DNA of 32,296 nucleotides from Peptostreptococcus sp. MV1. Its GTDB lineage: Bacteria; Bacillota; Clostridia; Peptostreptococcales; Peptostreptococcaceae. Each line of letters begins with the position of its first letter. Within the stretch, counting starts at the first letter, position 1. The notes beneath the pieces are model-generated. The model was not told where the DNA came from. It was given only the letters and a program-made list of their open reading frames with translations, and did no database searches. This document shows positions 8,331 through 19,100 of the stretch, in pieces. The position numbers and the translations under genes are program-made. The stretch spans positions 429 to 32,724 of the forward strand of contig NZ_JRNB01000096.1 in assembly GCF_000758885.1 (NCBI RefSeq). Direction: 5' to 3'.

Positions 8331-9062
8331 TTATTGAAATAATTTGTAACTATTGAAAACAGACAAAAATTGTTCATTGGATAATTTATCAAGATCAGTA
8401 ACATTCGCATGCTTCAGCACCTGTCTTAATTGATTTTTAGTAAAAAGAACATGATATTCCCTGTTTACCCATTTATAAACGAAAAATCTATACTTTTTGT
8501 AGTCCTTCTTTAAAATAAATGGTTTATGCCTTTCAAGTACAATCAATACAGAATCTACATTAGGCTTAGGGTGAAAATATGCTCGTGGCACTTTTTTAAG
8601 AATTTTTATATCCATTTCCACCATTAACAGCAAACCTAAAGCTCGTTGGGTATTTTGCAACCTTTTAGCAAATCCCCTCTCTACAATAAGGTAGCTATAT
8701 TTCGCTTGACTATCAAAAGCAATCTTTTTTACAATATCAGTACTAATATTGTAGGGAATATTACCAAATATTTTATAGTCTGTATTTTTAGGAAAGCTAA
8801 ACTTCAAAATATCCTCATGAATAACTTTTATATTCTGAAAAGGTTCAACTGCTTTTTTCGTGGCATGACATAAACCTTCATCAATCTCTATAGCATTCAC
8901 CCGTTGACTCATTTCCACAAGTTCCTTGGTAAAATGTCCTTTTCCTGACCCAATTTCTATTATTTTATCTTGTTTATTGATATTCGTATATTTTAATATT
9001 TCCTTTACATGCTTTTTAGATGTAATGAAATTTTGCGTATTTTTCGGGTTTTTCTGTTTCAT
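8331..9062 (-). CDS. erm(A): 23S rRNA adenine N6-methyltransferase Erm(A), TR subtype
   Basis: Dimethylates A2058 of 23S rRNA using AdoMet, giving macrolide, lincosamide and streptogramin B resistance. All 243 residues of the class are present. The N terminus is [10 protein letters not shown], motif I is [13 protein letters not shown] near 36-48, acidic motif II is [10 protein letters not shown], and the catalytic NIPYNIST is near 103. [15 protein letters not shown] follows. The TR-specific N terminus [12 protein letters not shown] and the C-terminal [10 protein letters not shown] match my memory of Erm(TR) rather than staphylococcal Erm(A). It is preceded by an intact two-leader attenuator and strong promoter and followed by a hairpin terminator, so it forms an independent, probably inducible unit. 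AAGGAGAAGG precedes the ATG. Confidence 0.95.
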   Translation of the reverse strand: MKQKNPKNTQNFITSKKHVKEILKYTNINKQDKIIEIGSGKGHFTKELVEMSQRVNAIEIDEGLCHATKKAVEPFQNIKVIHEDILKFSFPKNTDYKIFGNIPYNISTDIVKKIAFDSQAKYSYLIVERGFAKRLQNTQRALGLLLMVEMDIKILKKVPRAYFHPKPNVDSVLIVLERHKPFILKKDYKKYRFFVYKWVNREYHVLFTKNQLRQVLKHANVTDLDKLSNEQFLSVFNSYKLFQ

Positions 9063-9117
9063 TATAACCTTCTCCTTGCCGGTTATAATGAACTAATCTT
9101 AAGAGCTCATTATAACC
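9061..9117 (-). promoter_or_regulatory. erm translational attenuator hairpins
   Basis: Three related segments permit two mutually exclusive stems. 9107-9117 pairs perfectly over 11 bp with 9081-9091. 9061-9069 pairs over 9 bp with 9081-9089 and encloses the erm Shine-Dalgarno sequence and start codon region. In the second fold erm is not translated; ribosome stalling in the leader peptides would shift the fold. This is the known erm(A) mechanism and the sequence elements are all present. Confidence 0.85.
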
Positions 9118-9119
9118 AA

Positions 9120-9179
9120 TTATTTTTGGTTTAGTTGATAATGAAATCTCTCAATAACAAATATAGAAAACATACCCAT
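9120..9179 (-). CDS. erm leader peptide 2
   Basis: A 19-residue peptide beginning MGMFSIFVIERF, with AAAGGAGG seven bases before its ATG. It closely matches the second leader peptide of erm(A) attenuators, which contains the stalling motif around IFVI. It ends three bases before the first attenuator arm, the position expected for a ribosome stalled on it to alter folding. Confidence 0.85.
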   Translation of the reverse strand: MGMFSIFVIERFHYQLNQK

Positions 9180-9205
9180 ACCTTTACCTCCTTTAATTTT
9201 TTTCA

Positions 9206-9253
9206 TTATAAATGAGATAAAGTAATATCTACTACTGCAATACATGTACACAT
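9206..9253 (-). CDS. erm leader peptide 1
   Basis: A 15-residue peptide, MCTCIAVVDITLSHL, with AAGGAGGAG just upstream of its ATG. The IAVV motif is the known erythromycin-dependent stalling sequence of first leader peptides in erm(A)-type regulators. Cys4 and Asp9 differ from the staphylococcal version as I recall it (Ser and Glu). Confidence 0.85.
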   Translation of the reverse strand: MCTCIAVVDITLSHL

Positions 9254-9277
9254 ATTTAACTCCTCCTTATGCAACTG

Positions 9278-9306
9278 ATTATATCACTTTTAATTTCTCT
9301 ATTCAA
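9278..9306 (-). promoter_or_regulatory. erm promoter
   Basis: Minus-strand TTGAAT (9301-9306) and TATAAT (9278-9283) are separated by exactly 17 bases, close to the sigma-A consensus. The -10 box is 24 bases upstream of the first leader ATG. Confidence 0.8.
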
Positions 9307-9390
9307 TAAAGTTCTGTGCTAATCTACCTCACCCTATGGATTTTTAATCCCGAAACATCAAATGTCATCTGTCAAATGCCCTATTTAAAA

Positions 9391-9428
9391 GGGTCAAAAA
9401 ACGGTATTTTTTAGCCTGTTTTTGACCC
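9391..9428. repeat. GGGTCAAAAA inverted repeat
   Basis: Arms GGGTCAAAAAACGG (9391-9404) and CCTGTTTTTGACCC (9415-9428) form a stem of about 14 bp with two mismatches. It may be a terminator or an old transposon end. Neither tail has a strong T run. Confidence 0.5.
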
Positions 9429-9576
9429 AATTTTCGTACTCAAACCACTACATGTTGTGGTTGACTCCTATTATTCCTTGTCCAAACCACAATACGTCAT
9501 CAGAATTGCTGCTTCAACGTGTGTCGAGTTGCCTTGATAGCTATCAAAACTGCATTCTCAACCCCTAAGGTTATGG

Positions 9577-9641
9577 GGAACATATCCACGCTCGTAGATG
9601 GAAACATATCAAAGATTGGCTCTCGTTTGTAGGAACATATC
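9577..9641 (+). repeat. Three spaced GGAACATATC direct repeats
   Basis: GGAACATATC at 9577-9586, GGAAACATATC at 9600-9610 and GGAACATATC at 9632-9641, with start spacings of 23 and 32 bases. Copies one and three are identical. They lie immediately downstream of the CopZ-like gene stop. They could be protein-binding sites of a lost element end or chance repeats. Confidence 0.45.
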
Positions 9642-9649
9642 GACTGTAA

Positions 9650-10129
<480 letters not shown>

Positions 10130-10150
10130 ATTCTTAGCCTCCATATTTTC

Positions 10151-10179
10151 ATTATAATTTCTTTTTTAAACTAGGTAAA
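10151..10179 (-). promoter_or_regulatory. Promoter of the CopZ-like gene
   Basis: Minus-strand TTTACC (10174-10179) and a perfect TATAAT (10151-10156) are 17 bases apart, and the start codon is about 22 bases downstream of the -10 box. The -35 box is weak. Confidence 0.45.
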
Positions 10180-10197
10180 ACCAATTTCATATACTTG

Positions 10198-10386
10198 TCA
10201 TTTATTAATAGCGTCAAACATTTTAGCTGGTGTTAATTTACTTAGCTCCCTGTTGTCAGCCAACGCACGTGTAGCTTTTTTGTGTATAAACACATCAGCG
10301 TCATGTTACCCATTGCTCGGCATTCTTCTAATGAACCCAAATACATGGAATGGCAACCCTTTTTTAGACAATTTATAACCGAACAT
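10198..10386 (-). pseudogene. Unrecognised gene remnant with internal stop
   Basis: A 62-codon frame from an ATG at 10386 to a TGA at 10198 is continuous except for one in-frame TAA after MPSNG. The residues on both sides look coding (LPFHVFGFIRRMP; then HDADVFIHKKATRAL and LSKLTPAKMFDAINK). The upstream side runs directly into the long inverted repeat at 10391, so the 5' part is probably lost. I do not recognise the family. It precedes the CopZ-like gene and might once have shared its pathway. Confidence 0.4.
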
Positions 10387-10390
10387 TATC

Positions 10391-10528
10391 AAGCTTGAAA
10401 GTTTCTTTAGATTATAAAATATATTCTCAGACAATCAAGGGTAAAGGCTTCGCCCAAATTTCATTGAAATTTGCCCTTGACAGTCTGTTCATATATTTTA
10501 TTTAATTTATGAAACTTCCAGAGCTTTT
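10391..10528. repeat. Long imperfect inverted repeat flanking the IS3 remnant
   Basis: Left arm 10391-10444 and right arm 10471-10528 are inverted copies with roughly 80% identity by eye, including AAGCT, AAGTTTC, TAAAATATAT, CAGAC and TCAAGGG blocks. The centre holds a further AAATTTCATTGAAATTT palindrome (10456-10472). The right arm abuts the transposase stop codon, so one arm is the 3' end of the IS. The other could come from a second, inverted copy. A transcript would form a very long hairpin. Confidence 0.65.
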
Positions 10529-11489
10529 TATTCTGCTTTTCTATATTCTACTGGTGTTTTATATCCTAAAGATCCATGAATTCTTAGGTTATTATACCAA
10601 TATACGTATTCTGCTAATTTTAGATTAAGTTCTTGGAAATTAGTAAAGTTCTCCTGATATATGAATTCTGTCTTCATTACTTTATTGACTGCTTCGCTTA
10701 CTGCGTTATCATATGGGCTTCCTTTTTTACTTAGCGATCTTTTTATCCCAAATACCTTTAATATTTCTTCTATTTTTATATTTTTAAATTCTCTTTCTCT
10801 GTCTGTGTGAAATATTTTTATACGATTTAGTGGCTGCCTTATTGAGTAAAATGCTTCTGCTACTAGATTTGCATCTTTGTTTTTACCTGATGAGTATCCT
10901 ATTATTTCACGGCTGTTTAAGTCTATTATTAAACATATATAATTCCATTTTTTTCCTACTCTTACATATGTTAGGTCGCTTACTATTGCTTCTAAATAGT
11001 CTCTATTGTCAAATTATCTATTTAAAAGGTTAGGGATGTCTTCTTCGTTGCATTTGGATCTTATTACTTTATATTGTGCTACTGTATAGTTTGAGACTAG
11101 GCCATTTTTCTTCATTATTCGGCCTATTTTTCTTCTCGATATTTTATATCCAATTTTCCCTAGTTCTTTTTTTATTTTGCGTGTTCCATAGTTGTTTCTA
11201 CTTCTTCTGAATATTTCTTTTATTTCTTCTATTAGTTTTTCATCTTCATCTAATTTCACATCTTTTTCTTTGTTCAAATGATAATAGACTAAACTTCTTG
11301 TGACCCCAAGTAGTCTACACATTGCACTAATGCTATATTTATCTCGGTTCGAGATAATGAGGTCTATTTTTTGCCTAACAGTAGTGCAGCTAGCTTTAAA
11401 ATATCATTCTCCATTTCAACCTGTTTCAATTTTTTACGAAGTCTGATTATCTCTTTTTGTTTCGCATCCACATTATCAAAATGGTTACT
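10528..11489 (-). pseudogene. IS3-family transposase remnant (orfA 3' part and orfB)
   Basis: orfB (about 11380 to 10528) has the HTH-like SISAMCRLLGVTRSLVYYH, then YGTRKIKKELG and the DDE core: VSDLTYVR, FHTDRERE, and DNAVSEAVNKVMKTEF, ending WYNNLRIHGSLGYKTPVEYR. One in-frame TAA at 11014-11016 (between NLLNR and FDNRDYLE) breaks it; all other codons are open. Upstream, the orfA tail ([24 protein letters not shown]) ends at TAG 11364-11366. A run of six A just before it (minus strand) is the expected -1 frameshift site into orfB. The orfA N terminus is missing at the junction with mod. Transposition activity is probably lost. Confidence 0.85.
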
Positions 11490-12812
11490 CTAAGCAGCAC
11501 ACCAACTATTTATTTTTTGAGTTTTAAACTTTGGTAGAAGTCTTGAACTCTTTATATTTACATAACTATTTGCCTCTATCACTATTATGACACGAAACCC
11601 AGCAAAAAAATCAAGATATAAGCTATTATTATCAAATATACTTAATATTCTTTTCATAAAAGCCATTTGTTTAGGGTTGTCAAATTCTATATCCATATTT
11701 TTTAATAAAGTGTAGTCTGGTCTTTGGTCATCACTCATTATAGACTTTGGTCTTTGCTTCCTATTTTCTAATAAATATCTTTTTAATCTTGGTAAACTGC
11801 CATCTGTATGAAAATGAATTCTATTTTCTGAAATTAGCTCGTTTAATTTCTCATTACTATATCTGAACCCTCCTGGTGGAACTGGGTCTTCCTCATTTGT
11901 TAAAGGATTTATAATAGGGGTCTTATTGCCATTTTTTACCCCTCCTAAATCTGCCTTTTGATAGAGTCCTCTATCATCAAAATACCAATAATTTGTAAAA
12001 TCTATAAATCTTGGGTATTTAGTCAATTCTTTTAGCTCTTCAGTAATTTCATCATGTGATAATCCTAGTTTTTGTAATTGTTTTACCTTTTTCTCATATT
12101 CATCTATATTATTTTTTTCTGTTTCCCATTTATTATCTTTGTGTCTAACTTGAAGCTTTTCATAATCTTTTGAATATATTAAACAGTATTCATGACTTAC
12201 AGAAACATAAAGGCTTTGATTTTTTGATGAGTTTGTATTCCTAACTATATTAGCTATAAAGTTTTTCTCTCCAAAAATTTGGTCACACAATAGCTTGAGT
12301 TGTCCTTGCTCATTGTCATCAATTGAAATAAAAATAACTCCCTCATCAGATAACAACTCTTTTGCAATAACAAGTCTTTCGCTCATAAATGAGATCCATT
12401 TAGAATGCCTATATGTGTCATCTTCTCCAATCCTTGTATCGTTATAAATAAATTCTTTATTTTTTGTATTATAAGGTGGATCAATATAGATAACATCAAT
12501 TTTGCCCATGTGAGTCTTTTTTAATAATTTAAGGGAATGTAGATTATCCCCCTCTAAAATAAAATTAAAATCAGAGGTATTATCTCCAATTATTTTTTTA
12601 TCTTCTATTTCTCTAAACACTGGTATGTTGTGAACGAGCTTTTTATCTACTTCTTCTTCGTGTTCTTCCCAAACTAATCCATATTTTTTCTCAGTTAAGG
12701 CTGTTTCAATCTTGCCAAGTGCAATCCTACTCTCATCATCTGTATGAATTTCTTTTAGATGATTTAGGTATTCAAGCATTTCAGCTCTTCTGATTTGCGA
12801 TAGATTTCCCAA
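11490..12812 (-). pseudogene. mod: 5' fragment of type III mod methylase fused to IS sequence
   Basis: Starts with TTG seven bases after AGGTGG, two bases beyond the XRE stop. It carries the catalytic DPPY motif as VIYIDPPYNTKN near residue 112 and the order typical of beta-class N6-adenine/N4-cytosine methylases, where DPPY precedes the AdoMet motif. Sequence up to LYLDFFAG (to 11598) is mod. After that the frame runs 36 residues through unrelated or IS-derived sequence (FRVIIVIEAN to NSWCAA) to a TAG. The AdoMet-binding motif is therefore cut after its first glycine, and the protein should be inactive unless complemented by the 3' piece at 6402-6953. Confidence 0.85.
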
Positions 12813-12814
12813 TT

Positions 12815-13027
12815 TTATTCCACCTCATTTCTATGAATCTCTATAACATCTTCAATTCTGCAATCCAATGCCAAACAAATCTTTTCTAGTGACTCTAAGT
12901 TCACATAAGAGTTTTTGCTCATTCTAGAAACTATGTTGCTTGTTATGTTTGCAGCTCTTTTTAAGTCTTCTTTATTCATTTCTCTTTCTACCAATAAGTG
13001 CCATAATGGTTTATAAGAAATTGCCAT
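12815..13027 (-). CDS. XRE/Cro-type transcriptional regulator
   Basis: A 70-residue single-domain helix-turn-helix protein: helices include LVEREMNKEDLKRAANI, the recognition helix around SNIVSRMSKNSY, and LESLEKICLALDCRIEDVIEI. AAGGGGT precedes the ATG. It is the first gene of the mod-res-SEFIR operon, two bases before the mod TTG. Such small Cro-like proteins often autoregulate and, beside restriction systems, act like controller proteins. A 7-bp inverted repeat overlapping its promoter is a candidate operator. Confidence 0.8.
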   Translation of the reverse strand: MAISYKPLWHLLVEREMNKEDLKRAANITSNIVSRMSKNSYVNLESLEKICLALDCRIEDVIEIHRNEVE

Positions 13028-13062
13028 ATTATTACCCCTTATCCGTTTTATTGTTAAGATAT

Positions 13063-13101
13063 ATTATATCATAAATAGGCTGATAAGTCACTTTAGCCTA
13101 T
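13063..13101 (-). promoter_or_regulatory. Promoter and candidate operator of the XRE-restriction operon
   Basis: Minus-strand TATAAT (13063-13068) lies 17 bases from a weak -35 GTGACT (13086-13091). The inverted repeat ATAGGCT/AGCCTAT (13075-13081 and 13095-13101, centres 20 bases apart) brackets the -35 box, where an XRE dimer could block RNA polymerase. Operator role is inferred. Confidence 0.5.
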
Positions 13102-13126
13102 TTTATACTTGTGCTTGCGTTAGTAT

Positions 13127-16100
13127 TTATTGAGATAGTCCTTGTTTTTTTATGTGTCCCACTTGGAACTGCTCCAAATCAGCGGGACGCCAAGGAACAT
13201 CGAGGTCATGCAAAGCAATTAGTTTATTTTGCACATTCGTTCCGGCTCCCATCTTCTGCGTTGAACCCATTAAGATACGGATTTCTCCTTTTCTTACTTT
13301 CGCAAAGAGTTCGTCCTTTTGCTTATCGGAATTAGCTTCGTGGATAAAGGCAATTTCTTCTTTCGGTATGCCCATAGCTACAAGTTTTTCTCTAATATCA
13401 TCATAGATGTTAAATTCTCCATCTCCTTTTGGAGTGGACATATCAGAGAAAAGTAGCTGTGTTGACCTATTTTCTTTTGTCTTATCCCAAATAGCAAATA
13501 CATTTTTCACGCATACATTGACCTTGCTATCAGGGTTATCAGGAAGAAGTGGATTGATTAAACGCTGATCTAAGGCAAGTTTCTTGCCGTCATTGGTAAT
13601 CTTAAGCATATTATCAACATCTGGCTCTACAACCCTATTTCTGACATCATCTGCTCTTTTAGAAAGGCTCTTTAGGATTTCCTTTTGTTCTTCACTTGGC
13701 AAGGTTTTAATAACTTCATAGTGTGCTTCAGGTGTTGGAAGATTTAACATATCCGCCGTTTGAATGTCTGCAACTTCCTTAAACATACTCATAAGCTCAG
13801 GCAAGTTATAGAACTTTGAAAATCTCGTTTTTACCCTATACCCTGTACCTTCAGGAGATAGTTCAAAGGAGCTTTGCGTTTCTCCAAAAGTGGAAGCCCA
13901 AGAGTCAAAATGCTCCAGTCCATTCTTTTTAAGGCTCTCATACTGAAGATACCTTTGCATGGTATAAAGCTCTGTCATAGAGTTACTTACAGGCGTTCCT
14001 GTGGCAAAGACCACGCCTTTTCCGCCTGTCATTTCATCCATATAGCGACACTTCATGAACATATCTGAAGACTTAAAGGCTTCTGACTGCCCGATACCTG
14101 CAACATTACGCATTTTTGTATAGAGATAAAGGTTCTTAAAACCATGTGCCTCGTCAACAAAGAGCTTATCAACTCCCAGTTCCTCAAAGGTAATCACATC
14201 ATCTTTCTTAAAATCGTCATTTAATTTCTCAAGCCTTGTCTCCAGTTTTTTCTTTGTCTTTTCAAGCTGTTTTACGGTAAAGTTCTGATTTCTGTCATGC
14301 TTGTATTCTTCTACATAGTTTACGATTTCATCAATCTGATCTTGAATATGCTTTTCCTGATATTCCTTACTCATAGGGATTTTTTCAAACTGCGTATGTC
14401 CGATAACAACCGCATCATATTCCCCTGTTGCAATCTTTCCGATAAATCTCTTTCTGTTTTTCGGCTCAAAATCTTTCTTATCTGCCACCATAATGTTAGC
14501 CGACGGATATAGCTGCATAAATTCACGACCGATTTGCCCTGTTAAGTGATTTGGTACAACAAATAAGGACTTACTGCACATTCCAAGTCTTTTACTTTCC
14601 ATTGCAGAAGCCACCATTTCAAAAGTCTTTCCACTGCCTACCACATGGGCAAGCAAGGTATTTCCTCCATAAAGGCTTCTTGCTATGGCATTTCTTTGAT
14701 GAGGTCTTAAATCTATTTCCGTATTCATTCCCTCAAAAGAAAGATTGCTTCCGTCATATTCTCTGTTACGGATAGAGTTAAAACGCTCGTTATACAGTTT
14801 TACAAGACGGCTTCTTCTTTCCTGATCGTTAAATATCCAGTTCTTAAATTCTTCTTTTAATAGCTCCTGCTTTTGTCCTGCAAGCATGGTTTCTTTTTTA
14901 TTTAAGACAGAAGTTTTAGAGCCGTCCAGATTTACAATTTGGTCAAATACCTTTGTTTCTTTAAGGTTTAAGGCATCTTCAATCAGCTTATAGGCGTTTA
15001 CCCTTGATGTACCAAAGGTCATTTCAGCAAGGTCATTTCCTCTGTCCCTGCTTTTTCCTTCTACATTCCATTCGCTTGTAAGATTGGAAAATTTTACCTT
15101 AATATCCCATTTGGCATATCCCGGAGTTTTAAGCGTTTCAAAGATGAATTTCTCAATATCTTTAATCGGTATCCAAGTTGCACCAAGCCTTACATTGATT
15201 TCACTTGCTTCAAGCTCCTTTGGAAGAACTTTTGTAAGCTCTGCTTTTTGGTATTCCAAACGGTTCATTTCATAGCTTATCAGCTCTTTTTCTTTTCCAT
15301 TCTCGGAAAAGCCAAGATGAGGAAGCTCTCTTTCCGTTTGTCTGAGCTTTGATAAGTAACTGTCTACTATGGCAATCTTATCCCTTATATTCCCACTTAA
15401 ATATTCATCCTTTGTTACATAGCCATATTTGTAGGAGTTGCTGCCATTTGCACAAGCAAAAGGTAAATCCCCATCCTCCAAGTTAAATGAAAGCGGTCTG
15501 TAAAAGTTTTGTTCTTCTCTGATATTTAAGTAGATTTCCCCTCGAAGCTCCTCAATTAAAGTCGGTCTGTCTTTTCCTGTAAGACTTCCCATATAGTCAA
15601 AATCCACATAGCCTTTTTCAGACACCGATAAGACAAGGGCTTCTAAAGATGTGTCCACATGGTCTATGACTTTGGCTTTTGTAATGGTTCTTTTAGAAAA
15701 AATATCTCCCTTTGCCTTGAAATTTTCTTCTTCATCAAGGATTTCAATGGACGATACCAAAGGAAAGTTGCTATCCTCTTTCAAGGCTCTGGTATTGCTT
15801 AGGTTATTTACAAAGCCATGTTTCTTTGAAAAGTTATCATAGACTTCATTTAGTTTTTCCTGTGAAGCCTTGATTTCTTCTTCGCTAAAATCTTCTTTCT
15901 GCTTGTAAATCACATCTTTTAAGGCAGCATTCAGCTCAAGGTAATCCTTGATTTTTTCTTTATTCTTGTCTGATACTTCCTTTTTGATAAAGAGTGAGTT
16001 TTCTCTGTAATAGACTTCATCATCAATCAAGGTGTATGAGAAGTTCTTTACATCATCGGTTGCAGGGATAGAAGTTATTTCATCATCAAGTAGCTCTATT

Positions 16101-19100
16101 TCTTCATACTTGGCTTCTTTTGAAATTCTTTCTCCCGCAATCTCGATACGATCCTTTAACGAAGCCATATTGTTCTCTTGCCCTAAAAAGGCTATTGGTT
16201 CACATGTTAGAGTTTTTCCAAATCGACCACTTACCTCACGCATAGAACCAAGCACCTGCTCAGGATGATCGACAAAGTATTTGTTATATGAAAGTCCATT
16301 TTCATCTTCCGCAAGGTGTATCCAGTCCTCATCTCGCTCTAATACACTATCTCTTTTCTTTAAGAAGATAATATCTGAAGTAACTTCTGTGCCGGCTACG
16401 CCCTTAAAGGTATCGTTTGGAAGCCTTATTGCTCCTAAAAATTCGGCTCTTGCTGCGAGATACCTTCTAACACTTTCGTCTTTTTTATCCATCGTTCCTG
16501 AAGATGTGATAAAGGCGATAACGCCACCATTTCTAACCTTATCAATGGATTTTGCAAAGAAGTAGTCGTGAATAAGAAAGTTATTACGATTGTATTCCCT
16601 GTCATTTACCTTATACTCTCCAAATGGAACATTTCCGATTGCGATATCAAAGAAGTTGTTGGAAAATCCCGTTTCTTCAAGTCCCTTAACCTGTATATCA
16701 CTTTCAGGGTATAGCAGCTTTCCAATACGCCCGCTTACCGAATCAAGTTCCACACCATAAAATTTTGACTTATTCATTTCATCAGGTAGATTACCGATAA
16801 AGTTCCCAACACCCATTGACGGTTCAAGGATATTGCCCTGTTTAAATCCCATACCTGAAAGTGTCTTATATACGCCATCAATAACGGTTTTCGGTGTGTA
16901 AAAACTCGTTAGGGTAGATTCTCTTGCAGCTTCGTATTCTGCTTGTGATAGGTTATCTTTTAAGAAAGCTCTTGCCTCTTTCCACTGTCCATCCTTACTT
17001 TCATCAAAGACTTCAGATAATCCTCCCCAGCCTACATATTTCGCTAAAACTTCCTGAGCTGTAATATCAAGCTCTCGTTCTCCGCTTTCCACCCTGTTAA
17101 GCATAGAGATTGCTTCAAGGTTATTATTTAACCTCTCGCTTGGAGATAACTTTGAAGGAAGCGTTTCTTCTGTAATCTTGAAATTATGAGCCTCATTTTT
17201 CTTTATTTCTACTTCCTCAAAAGTCTTTTCAGCTTTCACATAGGTCAGATTTTCAAAGATTTTATCAAGCTCACTTTCCTTACGATAAGCAATTACGTCT
17301 GAGCCTGTAATCATACCTCCAAGATATTCGGTATTATCCTTAATCGTTACGGTCTTTAGGTTATTTCCCATATCATCAAATCTTGTGATGGTATAGTCTT
17401 TCCCCTTATACTTCACTTCATCGCCGATGATAAATTCAGGTCTTTCAAGACTTACTTGTCTTAATAAATCCTCATTATCAGTAAAGGCTACAATCGGTAT
17501 TTGATGATTACCTTGCCTTGCAGGATCAAGCCACAAATCATTTCTTCCTGTGATTTGATTTTTAGAAATCTCCCTTACTTTGTACTCCTCATGATTAAAA
17601 TAGATGGTATCGCCTTCTTGAACTGCAAACTCATCTGAAGGGCTGTCCTCTTTTTCGTTAAGCTCTACTTCTTCTTTTCCCTTTAGATAATCTAATAAGG
17701 TAGCCTGAAAAGGTTCTGCCTGTATGCTTTCTTCTACTTCTTCAGGTGCTTCAAGGTCTGTAATATTCTCCTCAAAGCTAAGTTCTCCGTTAAAAACATG
17801 ATGAAGCTCCTGCTCATCCATTTGCTTTTTAAGTTCACTGTCTTTCAGTTCTCTAAAGGTCTTTGGAAAATCCTCTAAAACAAGTCTTTGGGCATTTAAT
17901 TCCTTTAGCTCCTCAAGATTAAAATATCCCCATTCAGGTTCGATACCTAAAACAAGTCCAAAAGCATCTTTACTTTCCCTGTCATACTCCGTCATATACC
18001 AAGTCCAGTTACTTCTAAATGGAATGATGTATGCTGCATGAACCTGTTTGTCTGCTAAGGCTACATCTTCCTGTGCATAAAGCTCAGGCACTCTCTCAAG
18101 CATTTCATCAGTCATTAGATTATTTGGATCATCTTTAGAGTAATAACTTGGTTCTTTTTGTTCTTCTATCTCTGTCTTGCTTTCAATATTTTTTTCTTCA
18201 AGATAAAGATTTTTTGAAAGCAGCTCGTCTATATGCTTTGCTACATTTGACCATGTAAGAAAAACATCGTTACAATGATTCTTCTGTAATTTAAGTCCCT
18301 TTGCATCGTGCCATTCTCCGCTTCCTCTTTCGCCTGAAACAGCATGAGAGCCTCCGCCAATTCCATACTCGTCTTTTAAGAAATTTGCTTTTTCCTGAAG
18401 CGTATGGTTTTCTTTAAAATACTTTGTAATTCTTTCTTTCCCTCTATCTACTCCACTTCCTCTTGAAATCGTAGCAAGGACTTCATCTTCTGTAATAAAT
18501 CCTTGTACCTTTGGAAGTTCGGTTAAGTTAGAGATATATTCCTTTCTCGGCAGTTCAAGCTCCTGCAATTTTTGATAAAGGCTATCTACCTTGTGATAAT
18601 GAAATCTTAGTACATCTTTGTTTTCTTTATATCCTGTCAAAAAGCGACTGTACTCGGAAATAACATTTTTTAGATAGTCAGGATTTTTAAGAGCTTCCGA
18701 TAACTGTCTTGTTTCTTTCGGAAAGCCGCCACCTCTTTCTATAAAGTCAAAATATCCCTGTGCTTTCCCTTCTTCACTTAAATCGTGGTATAGATACCAT
18801 AAGGATTCTGAAACTCTATCTCTTTCATAGTCCTGTGCTTCTAAAAGCTCTACATTCGTGGCAAACTCTCCATTTCCCAAAAGTTCTTTGATTCTTCTTG
18901 CAGCATTACTCCAGCTTAAAATTTGCGTATCATCTTCTCTTGCAGAAGTTCCATAAGCTAAATGAATGCCTTTATCCGAATACCAGGAAGATACTTCTGC
19001 TCCATTAAGAAATAAACCGTTTCCACCTCTAAATGTATCTTTAAGGTATTCTCCCAATGCTTCTACTGTTTTACCTTTGGAAAATTCAGCAATGATAGGA

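Larger units (their letters stand above)
9307..9649. other. Non-coding mosaic region upstream of erm
   Basis: About 340 bases without an intact gene. It contains a large hairpin (9391-9428), a small AACCAC/GTGGTT inverted repeat near 9445-9462, a TTGATAGCTATCAA palindrome near 9534-9547, and three spaced GGA(A)ACATATC repeats at 9577-9641. A short minus-strand open stretch at about 9501-9530 encodes NSTHVEAAILM and is followed by tandem stop codons. It looks like several degraded mobile-element ends. Confidence 0.5.

Noticed and set aside
9391..9428. GGGTCAAAAA hairpin as an attachment site or origin
   Set aside because: Only a single imperfect inverted repeat is visible, with no recombinase gene or iterons nearby, so I list it only as a repeat.
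13111..13335. Plus-strand frame crossing the SNF2 truncation point
   Set aside because: No SD and no recognisable motif; it is antisense to conserved helicase codons over most of its length.
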